Assembly: GCA_034509735.1 (NCBI GenBank)
Contig: JACGWO010000003.1
Span: forward strand, 34,494,466-34,558,465
Direction of reading: 5' to 3'
Origin: Sesamum alatum
Lineage: Eukaryota > Streptophyta > Magnoliopsida > Lamiales > Pedaliaceae
Length of the DNA: 64,000 bases
Shown here: positions 1 to 10,565 of the stretch, piece after piece
Position numbering within the stretch: the first letter of the stretch is position 1
Layout of the letters: each line of letters opens with the position of its first letter
The notes under the pieces: generated by a model
What the model was told of the DNA's origin: nothing
What the model saw: only the letters and a program-made list of their open reading frames with translations
Databases searched by the model: none
Position numbers and translations under genes: made by a program

Positions 1-82
1 ATCAAGCATGGTTATCTCTTTGTACATTAACTGAGCAGCCTCCAATAGGTTTTCCACGCTTCCATCAAGCTTGAGGATAAAT
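1..82 (-). CDS. possible partial exon of an unknown gene, cut by left edge
   Basis: Read on the minus strand, about 69-82 bases are open to the window edge and encode a helix-like peptide (…LDGSVENLLEAAQLMYKE…). An in-frame stop lies just upstream. A weak acceptor (tcctcaag) would start the exon at position 69. I do not recognise the protein, and no further exon of this gene could be supported between 82 and 1500. The call rests on peptide character alone, so it is tentative. Confidence 0.25.
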
Positions 83-1540
83 CAGGTGCATGATAGAATC
101 AACTGTTACCAATCTCAGGGGACAATTGTAATGCGATTGGACAAGGATAAGTTTATTGATATCCCAAATGAATTATTGCTATGAAATAGCCCAGAACTTT
201 GATCATAGCATCTCAGATGCTAACTGCTTAAACAGTTGTGCACGTATTATTGCCAGCCACCATCTTTGGTAAGTCAAAAGCTTATTTTTTCCTCCTGAAG
301 CTACAGTTTTGCGTTCCTATTTTTGGTGGTAAGCTGAACATTTTCATGTTGAAATAATGGAATGTTATACGGTAAAAACTAAAAAAAGAGCTCCCCATCA
401 GCTGAGTACTGCTCTGTACTAGATTTAGATGACACTGGATGTTATCAGGTTTTTCATTTGTCAATAAGCACGTTTTTTCAGCTTCAATGTTGCAGGATTT
501 TGTACTTCTCTTCCCTCGCTATTGTTTTTTATTTTTTATTGCCTGATTTTAGCTTTTCATATGTCAAAATACTGATGTGCGATCTGACACGACCACCAAA
601 AGTATATAAATTCCCGTCAAATTTGGTGAACTCAGACATATTTCATCAATTGGTGCAGCAGCTCCATTGGCTTATTATATGAACAAACATGTGTGGTCGA
701 CATATATGATTATCCATTTCCTATTAAATCATCTCGGAGTAGCACAGCCACCAAATGAGCAGATTGGTTCTTCTATTCCAAAAAGAAATAAAATTAAACA
801 TAGGTCAATGGAAAAAAATTGGTAACATCATTACGACCTGCACTCAGTAGTGAGTATGACTATGAGCGCCAACCCATAATCCATTTGATGAATTTTGGTC
901 TATAACTTATGTGGCTGAGACTGAGAGTGAGATCAACCAAAAGAAAGGCTAATTGTGGAGTTTTGCTAATAATTTATCTACGTTGACTTCTTTAGGCTAA
1001 ACTGTCCCACTCCCACCTCTTATTGTAATACTAATAACCACCCTTTTTTCATTACAAGGCAAATTATACCAACGACAAATGGAGCACAAAAGATTGATTG
1101 CACCATTAGACCACTTCAGTACTATTTTTCTTGCAGAAAATGGTAAGACTAGGATTACCTTAGCAAAATCTGCAAGAACGAACTATCTAAACAGTGTCTG
1201 TATTTGTAGGTGGTCGTCATCACTGACGCTTCATTCTTACATAATGTGTTCACTTGACTTGTTTAACTAAGTTAGGTTGAAAGGTAGCTACTTTATTGGC
1301 TCATTGACAAGAGAACAGGGATTTAAGCTGGGACGATTTTGGATACTATTCCCCAATAAGGACTGAAGCTGTCCACAAATGAGTGGGCGGGAATCCAAAT
1401 TATTCTCCACGAGACGAAAATCATTAACTACAATTGTTCAATCACTACAAACAGTATTTTAATCCATGTTCTTGGTTATCATCATTGTGGACAAATTTCA
1501 ACGGTAGTCATCGACTTATGTTACTAGACAGTAGATTCTG
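83..1540. other. intergenic region upstream of the NPF gene
   Basis: No coding region could be supported here. The open frames are short, and none shows a recognisable domain or splice structure. The right part probably contains the promoter of the NPF transporter gene that follows. Confidence 0.5.
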
Positions 1541-1543
1541 TAC

Positions 1544-1550
1544 TATATAA
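1544..1550 (+). promoter_or_regulatory. candidate TATA box of the NPF transporter gene
   Basis: TATATAA lies about 125 bases before the NPF start codon, which is a suitable distance for a short 5' leader. The leader would include the GA microsatellite. The call rests on sequence and position only. Confidence 0.45.
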
Positions 1551-1592
1551 TAAGTAGCAACAACCTCAGTGTAGCAAGTGTAACTGAGACTT

Positions 1593-1596
<4 letters not shown>

Positions 1597-1625
<29 letters not shown>
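1597..1625. repeat. (GA)n microsatellite in the NPF 5' leader
   Basis: About 14 uninterrupted GA units lie 50 bases before the NPF start codon. GA/CT runs in plant 5' leaders are common and length-variable, and can bind GAGA-type (BBR/BPC) factors. Only the repeat itself is seen here. Confidence 0.95.
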
Positions 1626-1628
<3 letters not shown>

Positions 1629-1674
1629 TATATATCGTTTTCATCCTTTGTAAAAACATAGTATTAAGCAGCAA

Positions 1675-4600
1675 ATGGAGATAGATCAGAACAAGATACA
1701 GCAACCAGATTGTGAGAAATGGGTGTACGACTCTTCCGTTGATTACAAAGGAAGAGTTCCTCTCAGAGCTTCCACCGGTGCATGGAAGGCTGCCCTTTTC
1801 ATTATAGGTAACGTATATCTATCTATCTCATGAACATCAACATATACATGTACATATGTCTGTGTGTGTGTGTTTGTAGTTTGGTTGTCTGAACCAAGTA
1901 TTAATGATACTTACTTCCATGATAGTTGTACTGTAAATTATGACTTCTATACATCGGATGGAGAGGGAGAGCATCAGATTCTGGTTTTTCTGTTTTCCAT
2001 GTTGTCAGAACAATTGTGAAATGGTTTTGGAGTTGTCCAAGATTTGAACAATGAAAATAGATACAATATTCCTTTCTAGGACCGAACATCTAATGTTAGA
2101 CTACACCAAAGCTCCTCTTGTATAGGTCGACCGAAAGCCACATATAAAATTCAAGTTGACCAAACATACTTAGATGGATTGCTTGCTAATAATTGACCAT
2201 ATCTCATGTAATCATTTGAACCTACTTTAAAAGGGAGAAATATAATTATATAAGTATGGTCGTCAAGACACTACACCCTTTGCAATTTCTCTGCATTGTT
2301 CTATGTTGTCTCCCTGGCTTAAAACCAGTTCTGCCCTAGGAAATATTTCTATATTGATAATTCAGACCTAATCCATACACGACTTATGTGACTTACATAT
2401 ATACAGTCAAAAGCTTTGCTCGTTTTCCACGAATATTTGAGCTCCTAGCCGCATCTAATGAATGACTTAGCTTTCCCTCATGATTCTTGTATATCTTCAT
2501 CCAAAGTGTGACTCAGAAAGAATCCCATGCATATATGGTATAACCCCCATAACGAAGGCATCAGCATGAAATAAGTGGAGACTGGATATATGCTGCTGTT
2601 TCTAGTTGTCAACAACTTAAAGTATGTACATATCTTTGTCTAATCTAGTAGTTAAGCACTATAGCTACTCATGTAAGTAGGAATCTATATATTTATATGA
2701 CTTACAGAATATTAGGGAGAAAGACGTGGAATAAAGAGTTCTTTGATTAAGACAAACTTAAACATAAAGAAACGAACAGATTCGCAGGCTAAAAATTAAG
2801 AATAACAACGAACCATATTTTGTCAAAATCGGGCACATCCCTACCTTGCTTGATATCCTCTATGGATCAACTTCTTGAAGAATTAAAGATTATAGAATAG
2901 ATTGACTAAGACAATTATGTGCTCACGTAGCATAGTGCAGCCAAATTTTGTAATTTCAGATACGATAATTGCTATACAGTTATTTTGGTATATGAGATGC
3001 TGTCTAAGTAACCACTTGAGGTACTATGTAGTGAGGTTATGAACTGTTGATTAATGTGATGTGCCCTTACATTTTTGTCCTTGGCAGCAACGGAGTTCAG
3101 CGAGAGGTTGAGTTATTTTGGACTAGCGGTAAATTTAATCATATACCTCACCAAAGTGCTCCATCAGGACCTGAAAACAGCAGCTAAGGGTGTTAACTAC
3201 TGGTCGGGGGTGACCACGATGATGCCCTTACTTGGAGGATTTTTAGCTGATGCTTACCTTGGCCGATTCTCCACCGTTCTTGCTTCCTCCATTGTTTACC
3301 TCCTGGTAACATAATTCCCTTATTTTGCTGTATTCAGAATAGTAAAGTAGCTCAGTTGGGACTTTGCGAGCATTATGCATATTGGAGTATAACTCTGTAA
3401 CCTCGTCCTAAAATAATGTGGTCATTTTCCTTCAAAAAAACAGGGGTTGCTTCTCTTGACAATGTCCAGAGTGATCCCAGCCTTCAAACCTTGTGACGAT
3501 GGGATCTGCCAAGAACCTCGAAGGATCCATGAAGTTCTCTTCTTTCTTGCACTGTACTTGATCTCAATAGGTACAGGAGGGCATAAGCCTTCTCTGGAGA
3601 GCTTTGGAGCTGATCAGTTTGATGATGATCATAAGGAAGAAAGAAAAAAGAAGATGTCCTTTTTCAATTGGTGGTGTTTTGGGCTTTGTTGTGGTCTGTT
3701 GCTTGGTGTAACTGTAATCATTTACATCCAGGACAACGTTGGCTGGGCTGCAGCAGACATCATCCTTACAGCAGTGATGGCTTCCGCTGTGGTGATATTT
3801 TGCATGGGGAGGCCGTTTTATCGTTTTAGGAAGCCAATGGGAAGTCCCTTTACACCGTTGTTACAGGTTCTTGTGGCAGCATTTGCAAAGAGAAATCTCC
3901 CATGTCCATCAGAACCCGATCAACTATATGAGATTTCAGAATCGGACAAGACTCAGGGGACGAGGCTTCTTGTCCACACCAAGCAGCTCAAGTAAGAAAT
4001 CTGATAAACTAGTATTTCTGGCTTCTATATATGAGGAACCTGAGTATATAATACTTATGTTTACCAGGTTTCTTGACAAAGCTGCAATAATTGAAGACAG
4101 AAAGAGTTCAGCAGAGAAGCAAAATCCATGGAGATTAGCAACTGTAACACAAGTGGAGGAGATGAAGCTTATTCTGAACATGATTCCAATCTGGCTGACA
4201 ACTTTACCATTTGGTGTTTGTGTTGCACAATCCGCGACATTCTTTATCAAGCAAAGCACGACACTGAACCGTAAAATCACTCAGGATTTCATGATCCCAC
4301 CAGCCTCCATATACGCCCTGGCAGCCATTGGGTTGATAGTTTTTATAGCAATGTACGATAAAGTCCTTGTGCCGTCCCTAAGAAGAGTTACTGGGAATGA
4401 CCGAGGCATCGGGATTCTCCAAAGAATCGGCATTGGGATGATTTTCTCAGTTTTAACGATGATAACAGCTGCATTGGTCGAGAGAAAGAGACTGCATGTT
4501 GTGGAGAAAGATCCACTCAAGAGTGCGGTCTCAATGAGTGTGTTTTGGCTGGCACCGCAGTATCTTACCATTGCAATCGGTGATACTTTCGCACTGGTGG

Positions 4601-4935
4601 GCTTGCAAGAGTACTTTTATGATCAAGTTCCTGATTCCATGAGAAGCTTAGGCATAGCATTTTACCTTAGTGTTATTGGAGCATCAAGCTTTCTTAGCAG
4701 CTTTCTCATAACTTTAGTTGATCACCTGACAGAGAAGAGCGGCAAGAGTTGGTTTGGCAAGGATTTAAATAGCAGTCGGCTCGACTATTTCTACTGGTTG
4801 TTAGCAGGCATCACTACTGTGAACCTATTCGTCTACGCCTTCGTTGCAAGGAGATATTCTTACAAGAATGTAAGAAGAACAACACTGGCTGTTGCTGATT
4901 GTTATGAAGAGCGTGACACAGAAACAATGGCTTGA
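1675..4935 (+). CDS. NPF5.6-like: NRT1/PTR family (NPF) transporter, NPF5.6/5.7-like
   Basis: Four exons: 1675-1807, 3088-3305, 3444-3991, 4068-4935, with GT-AG introns, giving 588 aa, the normal NPF length. The protein is a proton-coupled 12-helix transporter of the major facilitator superfamily. Visible features are the proton-coupling ExxER motif at residues 47-51 (EFSER), the family block NYWSGVTTMMPLLGGF with ADAYLGR, the loop GTGGHKPSLESFGADQFDDD, and FYLSVIGASSFLSS near the C-terminus. The N-terminal block KWVYDSSVDYKGRVPLRAST and the segment KFLDKAAIIED place it in subfamily 5, closest to Arabidopsis NPF5.6/NPF5.7 as I remember them. Substrates in this branch are poorly defined (nitrate, peptides or other anions), so none is assigned. 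The start codon is the first ATG after the GA repeat. Intron 1 is 1.28 kb. Confidence 0.93.
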
Positions 4936-5419
4936 ACTATATAGTATATGTAACTTTACCAAGTTTTATCTAGTACGCTTATAGCATCTACAAAAGTATG
5001 TATATATAGATGGACTCAGATGCATTGTTAGACATTTGGTGTGAAGTGAGGGCCTAAAATATGTTTTGATATGTTGAATTTGTAATTCAAGATCGAAACG
5101 TACGTAGCGTATTTATAAATCCCGCCTGAATATACATGCAACAGAGAACAAAAAACTCAACCAAGCAGAATTTACAGCAGAACATAAAATCAAAAGAAAT
5201 ATTTCATATTACTAATCAAAGCTTCAGTTGGTTTCTGCATTTCAGAAGCTAATCTGCTAGAACTAATACACCGGGTAAGTATAAGCCGTACCTTCTAAAA
5301 GGAGCAAAGGCAACCATCAAACAATCAGCTTCCTGAATGGATCTTTTGATGGTTGCTAATGATCATAATATCATCCAATTGAATCCTACCTGTTGTTTTG
5401 AAGTAGTACAAGATCATGT

Positions 5420-8400
5420 TCAGCCAACAAAATCATGTAAAAGTTGTCCTCCGACGTCTCTTCCAAATTCTTGACTTTGTTCTGCAAATCCACTCACCAC
5501 ATATCCCTCGACATGTTCATCCAGACCAAAACGACTGGCTGCATTTATCGGGTAGGATTCGGATAATCCCACACCGTTCTGGTGAAGGCCCAGTGTTAAG
5601 GAAACACTGCCACTACTGCTACAATTTCCCACACCAATGCCCAACTGAGGATGATTAAACAATTTGTCATACGGCAAATTCATCGGCTGGTTCCTCACTG
5701 CAGGAGTTTCAGTGAGGTGATCATCTCGAGTACGCTTCAATGGGAACTCTCCAACTTTTTTGATAGAGGTGGATGCTTTCTTGCACTGAACTGTTGTACA
5801 ACTTGTAGGCAAATGATCGTTTAGCCTATTGGCCGGTTGTTCGTCTGTTTGTAAATCCTTTTGGCCCTGACGTGTTTCAAGCATATGTACCTCCTCCACC
5901 ATCGGCTTCCAAAGCCTTACTCTTGCATTGATAAACCAGTTAGACACCTGGTCCATGTCCAGACAAAGTTCATATTCTATACATTCATTGTAAGATTGGG
6001 AAAGGACAACCACACATATGATTCTCATGATGCGTCGAAAGATACTCCAATATTTTAGAGAATGCGAGTTTCACTTACCAAGAATCTAATGCCAATAAAT
6101 AATGAAAAGAGGGAACACACCTGGTTCCTCGAAAGACCTGTTTGTTTTGCCAACATTAGTTTGTCTGTGTCAGTTGGGTAACTGTAATGGTAGTAGGAAT
6201 ATACATTAACATTAGTCTGCAGACATATGTGGATATTGCAAACTTGAAAATTGTGAGAAATCAAAACTGTTGCTATATGTTAGACGCAGAAGGTATACTT
6301 ACGGATGTAGGAAGTGCTCGAACAACCAGGCTCTAAGGACGGCAACGGCATGTTCAGGAAGTCCTCTTTGTGGCCGCCAGACAGGTTGATGATCATTGTA
6401 AGCATTCTCCGATTTTCGAGTTTCATTTCTCTCATAGTTTGTTTTATCATGAGATTTTGCTGTAAACTGCAACTGATCGGTAATGGCATTCTTCAAACAT
6501 CTGAAATGTTTAGACATGGCCTTGAAAGCCAAATTTGCGAGTGGAGCTGCGCTGCTTAGTCCAGAAACAGATTCAAACGACACAACAATCGCCTGCATCT
6601 GTTGGTAATACTGCTTGTACCTTTTGTAAACCTAATGCAAATGACAAGTTTATTCAAAGATTTTGCAAATGCCAAAGCTCAATCAAATCAGTCATTTCTA
6701 AAGCCACCGTGCTTCGGTATCCCTCTTCAATAATTAAACTATAGAGGAGAAAAGGATAAGAGGAAATGGGATTATCATGTTGACGACAATCAAATAACGC
6801 TGATCGACACACGTGCAAAATCGCCATGATCAAGAGCAGGTAAGTAATTATTAATTCGAGCGAACCTCAGCTGGAATCACTAACATGGGCTTCATGTTTG
6901 GTGCTTTACAAGAGAGCAAAACTCTCATCTTAGGCTATAATATATAGAATTCGAAAATGATCCCTCATAATTTTCGTGCTTTTGAAGACAAAAAAGATAA
7001 GAACTTACATAGTTTGGCTTATTGTTTATTAGATTTTGAACTGTCTTCACAACTCACATGTTTTGGACAACATTTTTTTCTGATAACTTCTCTCAAGATT
7101 CAAACCAGACATTAATCTAATTAACCTACTACATATTTCATTAGGTTGTCGACGCAGACTGATGGTGGTGCATTTATTCCCATTTCCCACGATAGGACTA
7201 CTTTCCAAGATGCATTTTGGACACACTCTACGCCCATCATACAAGAATCTAGATCACATTTATAGATTTCAGTTGCACAAAAACATAGAGAATCATTTAT
7301 ATTATGAGCACATGATCAAAGTTAAATGCTTTTCCACCACCAAATAAGGCAAACCACAACTTGCATACCTCTAGCAGCAATGGCAACTAGCCTTAATTTA
7401 GACAACCTATATATCTTAAACAAGCATCACTTGAAAAGTTTCATGTACCAGACATATATATATATGGTGACAAGAGATGTTGTAGCTAAACTCTTTTGCT
7501 TGACAAGTGATCAGCAACGCATGAAAACTGCCATTAACAGACATCAGATAAATTATATAATGGAAGTAGATAGATGAAATTAGTAAAGCAAGTTACCTCA
7601 TCCAGCATTGATAGCAACCTTGATTTCTTTCTAGTTTCCTCACTGCGAGCTACTGAATTATCAACCACCACATTCCTACTCAAATTCTGATCCAATGGAA
7701 GAGGATCCAGCAAAGATGAGTCATGAGCTGCAAATTTATCTGAATAAATTCCCCCACACGCATCACAAAGCTCTCTCATCAATTCCTGTGTAGGCTTCAA
7801 GAATCTTGATCCCTTCAAAACAGAAGCGTAGCCAGTAAAGGGTCCTATTGGCCCTCCTGCAGAACCCCAAGACAACTCAATTGAAGAGTCATATCTTTGC
7901 AGATTCAGCTCCAGAGGAAGAAGATTGCTTTGGTGAGTACTGTGGTGTGAAGATAACGACAAAGACAAACTTTGACCATTTGCTGCTCCACAGTTACTAA
8001 TGGGCTCATGATGGGGTTCAGGCTTATACACCGCCACTTCATTTCCATGAAAAGACTGATCAAGAACTCCTCTGTAATTGTGGGTTGCTGCTGTGTACAC
8101 GTTAATATCTTGAATAGAACTAGGGTTTAACTGTGGATCCACATACATGTGATGATTTCTGGGGTTTGAAGAAGTTGTTGCAGCAGCAGCACTGTATACA
8201 TTATTATTCATTCCTCCCACAAAACCCATCAAATTTATGCCCTCTTCTTTAACAGCAGCGCTTGTATTTGCTCCAACAAGACTGAAACTCTGACGGTCGG
8301 CGCCGCAGTTGATGAAATCTGCAGAGGAGATGAGTGATGGATCGTAGAGAGGGACTAAACCTGCAGCGCCAGTATCAGACGGGTCGTTTACTCTCAACCT

Positions 8401-8454
8401 ATCTCTTCTACTTTGCTGTGGGACATGATGATATGATTCAAACCCTTGAGCCAT
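5420..8454 (-). CDS. BEL1: BEL1-type TALE homeodomain transcription factor
   Basis: Four exons on the minus strand: 8454-7597, 6631-6303, 6181-6121, 5947-5420, giving 591 aa. Domains in order: SKY-like box [12 protein letters not shown] (about 215-226), BELL domain (about 273-345, [20 protein letters not shown]), TALE homeodomain (about 371-433) with the three-residue PYP insertion and [12 protein letters not shown] recognition helix, and ZIBEL box VSLTLGLH (531-538). The C-terminal end [14 protein letters not shown] and the motif [16 protein letters not shown] match Arabidopsis BEL1 specifically, rather than other BLH proteins. BEL1 proteins pair with KNOX proteins in the nucleus; Arabidopsis BEL1 controls ovule integument identity. 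The 61-base exon inside the homeodomain is typical of the family. Residue 379 is His where the homeodomain arm normally reads PERAV. The promoter lies in 8455-10000. Confidence 0.95.
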
Positions 8455-10046
8455 GATCAGTACGACTTGTACTGTGCTACACAGTGATCATCAATCAGAT
8501 AGACGCAGCTGAGCTGTTGATGAAAAAGAGAGATCAGATCACACAGTGGAAGAGAAATGAGAGAGCATGATGATGACGAATTGATACAGTTGTAGTGGTG
8601 GTGCAGAAAGAATAGTAAGAAGATGAATGAAAGTGGAGAGATGTTGCCTAATCTTTCTCCAGGTGCATGTTTAATAGCAGACAAAGTCCATACACACAGT
8701 TTCCTACGTTGAACAGTGAAACTACTGTACTCTGGTCTTGTCTGTTTTCATTTATCAATCATGTATTAATTTTACTAAGGTAAATAAATCTTCGTCCCAT
8801 CCCATGATAGTTAACATAATTATAAATATTTTTTCGTTATTTAAAAAATTATAAATAACTCTTGAGATTTGTAATTTTCAACCAAAAATTTGAAATTAAT
8901 CATTTTGTTCTTGATTTTTTAATTAAATTACAGAAAAATCAGCCGAGGCAAATTGCATTATTAACTCCTCAGTGTAAAAAACTTTACGAATCTCTCCCTG
9001 CGCATTGTAGTTCAAAAAATTTTAAAAATTAAATAAAACTGATAAGGGCATTTTGGTCAGTTCATCCATAAAATAAATGAAAATGGGTTATTTATTAGAC
9101 GGTTACAAATTTCAGGGGTATTTGTCATTTTTCAAAAAATAAATGAATATATATAATTATGCCAAATTTCAAGAAAAGTAAATATAATTTACTCTTATTA
9201 CTATGCCAATTTGCCATGCATTAGTTACAAAAATTACCTCAACAGCTTACAATAAATTTTTACTTGGTGGTAAATAATAATTAAAGTGGGTTGGAGGGGT
9301 GAGATGGCGCACGTGAGAGAGAGTACTGAGACATCACATAATAATGGTGAGATTGTCATTGTCCTTTCCCCCTGCACGCTCTGTATCCGCCAAACAGTAG
9401 CTTTACACTGTACCACTCATTCCCAGGTTTATACTTTTTTCTACTCAAAATAAATGATTGATTGAAATCAAAGTCTTTCTACATTTTTTACTAAATTCAT
9501 CATCGCTTCTTTATTTTATGTAAATAAATTTATTATAGTAACTTTAGTATTTTCTTCTTGGTTTTTTATTTTTGATCCATCCTCCTAATTAATACAAAAT
9601 GGGTTTTTCGAGGACAATGCAATGGTTTGGGTTCAAAAATTTTTATTAGAGGCCTTTTTTTTGAATTTGGGTATTGGATGTATGCGTTAAACAAAAAAAA
9701 AAATATTATCTTTGTTTTTCAAATTTGTAATATTTATTAAGTGCTAGGACCTTAAAATAACTCAATTTAATTGAAAATGTGTGTTGATTAAAGATTTTAT
9801 TAATAATTTTCTACTCAAATACATTTAAAATTTGAAATATTTTAGTAGCTTTGATAAGTTATTTAGTTTATCATCACTCTCTTTAACACTGAATTAAGTA
9901 ATTACGCACGCACATCATCGAGTGTGTTCTTGGTTGCTGCTAATACTTAATATAAAATGGCTAAAATGTGTTGCTGGAATTAAATATTGAAATTGATGAA
10001 AAAGAATATTTCAAGGAGACTCCAGGGATTTTGAAGTTAAAAGGAG

Positions 10047-10210
10047 TTGGGCCAAAGCAAAATGGGCTTATGGGTGGACACATTAAAAAACTCATAGGGA
10101 TTCTTCAATTAGTTGGGCTATAAATGAAAAATGGGCCTTTGTTGGATTCAAATGATTCTTCTTTAGTTGGGCCTGGCCCGTATTGGAGAAAGAAAAAAGA
10201 AGGCCCAACC
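10047..10210 (+). promoter_or_regulatory. cluster of TGGGCY (site II) elements
   Basis: At least six TGGGCC/TGGGCT cores or their complements occur in about 160 bases (near 10048, 10062, 10113, 10132, 10169 and 10202). In plants, such site II elements bind TCP factors and are enriched in promoters of genes for mitochondrial and ribosomal proteins. That fits the mitochondrial carrier starting at 10566. The motifs are seen directly; their function is inferred. Confidence 0.6.
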
Positions 10211-10230
10211 AATAAATTACTCAGTTATTC

Positions 10231-10254
10231 ACAACGTCGATGACGTCACGTTGT
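10231..10254. promoter_or_regulatory. TGACGTCA bZIP-type palindrome
   Basis: A perfect 8-bp TGACGTCA site (10241-10248) lies inside a wider imperfect inverted repeat, ACAACGT…ACGTTGT. This is the classical C-box/CRE-like target of bZIP (TGA/C-group) factors. It sits about 320 bases before the carrier start codon, just after the site II cluster. Confidence 0.5.
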
Positions 10255-10565
10255 CAACAAAATAGTCAACACCGCCATTTTCGCAGTGGTTTTACACTTT
10301 TGAACACCGAAGGCGAAGAGTAATATTCCTCCGAATCAAACAACGTTAAACCTTCCCCCTCTTTAGGGTTTCCAATAGGGTTTATTATCCTAATCTCACC
10401 AACCACAAAATCCAAGAAACGATTTACATGCCGACCGACGACTTCTGTTGGTTTCCATTACAAATATTCCCAACCCTATGATACAGTAACATTTTTGGCG
10501 ATCAATAATTTTAATTGAGGAGTGGAGTGAAAAATTGGTTCAAGAATTTTATTTTGCTTTAATCA

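Larger units (their letters stand above)
8455..10565. other. shared promoter region between BEL1 (-) and the mitochondrial carrier (+)
   Basis: This is a divergent intergenic region with no supported gene. Positions 8760-9230 are AT-rich with repeated phrases (ttgagatttgtaattttc, tatttgtcatttttc) resembling decayed non-autonomous transposon sequence. Positions 10040-10250 hold the TGGGCY and TGACGTCA motifs listed separately. Confidence 0.6.

Noticed and set aside
5861..6559. Plus-strand open frames opposite BEL1
   Set aside because: They are mirror frames of BEL1 coding exons with no independent evidence.
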